Below are positions 63,856 to 64,000 of a DNA stretch of 64,000 bases, one piece after another. Below the pieces are notes generated by a model that searched no databases, was not told where the DNA came from, and saw only the letters and a list, made by a program, of their open reading frames with translations. Source of the stretch: Synechococcus sp. MU1617 (GTDB lineage Bacteria; Cyanobacteriota; Cyanobacteriia; PCC-6307; Cyanobiaceae); contig NZ_VTLB01000001.1 of the NCBI RefSeq assembly GCF_020514235.1, positions 124,001 to 188,000 of the forward strand. The letters run 5' to 3'. Each line of letters starts with the position of its first letter. Within the stretch, counting starts at the first letter, position 1. The position numbers and the translations under genes were made by a program.

Positions 63856-64000
63856 GTTTGAAAGGGCGAGGCGAGGCGAGTGGACACCGTCGTTCAAGCA
63901 GTCGCTTCTGTGGTGAGTAGCGGTTGAAAACGGGCACGAAAAAAGTGACTACCTGCGGAAGTCCCCTCGATAAACCATGGTTTTACCGCTTTGACTTGCA

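Larger units (their letters stand above)
63188..64000. other. Gene-poor end of window
   Basis: I see no intact convincing gene here. The short + strand frames (63509-63709, 63731-63916) run through tandem duplicated DNA and have poor composition. The stretch holds a protein-like fragment on the minus strand, a 71-base tandem duplication and a perfect hairpin, listed separately. Confidence 0.6.

Overview
The window looks like a core-genome segment of a marine picocyanobacterium, most likely a marine Synechococcus. The evidence is an ApcD phycobilisome core subunit, the aerobic chlorophyll cyclase AcsF, photosystem II proteins (Psb30, Psb32), PxcA, Ycf20, a CCB-type cytochrome assembly factor, many families found mainly in cyanobacteria (DUF3370, DUF2996, DUF6464, DUF3104), dense gene packing and GC-rich codon use. 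There is one tRNA and no rRNA. I see no integrase, transposase, insertion sequence, phage gene or CRISPR array.

Layout. 0-4.6 kb: DUF3370 secreted protein, J-domain protein, YqhA membrane protein, a 550-base non-coding stretch with a repeated motif and a strong terminator, then apcD. 4.6-15.7 kb: translation and RNA genes (rlmD, pheT, rpmG, rpsR, an RNase II, metG) with an FAD oxidoreductase and lptC. 15.6-22 kb: cytochrome and photosystem assembly (CCB, psb32), pxcA, cobU, trmL, an M23 peptidase, tRNA-Met and a 2-Cys peroxiredoxin. 22-31 kb: UPF0182, an FtsH-like protease lacking the usual first membrane helix, rpmF, glycerate kinase, ycf20, a HAD phosphatase, recJ and psb30. 31-43.5 kb: YkgJ, a split pair of GDT1-type exporters, an RNase R-like protein without visible catalytic residues, ubiX, DUF2996, acsF, tldD/tldE, fmt, and a TerC-DUF6464-unknown operon.

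43.5-48.2 kb is the only accessory-looking stretch: tiny ORFs, hairpins, three terminators, a DUF3104 protein and two diverged copies of a ~180-base repeat that carry different frameshifts. Core genes return with mfd, ctpB-ispG-UDG-VOC, an aminotransferase, a tight phnD-phnC-phnE-esterase operon, a PCP-reductase-like mini-protein, an alternative sigma factor and a DUF92 (VTE6-like) kinase. The last 800 bases hold no convincing intact gene but do hold a 71-base tandem duplication and a hairpin.

Functional themes are chlorophyll and photosystem maintenance (acsF, psb30, psb32, apcD, CCB, ycf20, PCP-reductase-like, VTE6-like), formyl-methionine and tRNA charging (metG, fmt, pheT), manganese/metal and proton transport (GDT1 pair, TerC, PxcA), and phosphorus acquisition (phn operon). 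No clearly new multi-gene system is visible. The best leads are the degenerate RNase R, the one-helix FtsH, the frameshifted repeat pair, two candidate small RNAs, and several proteins too short for routine gene calling.
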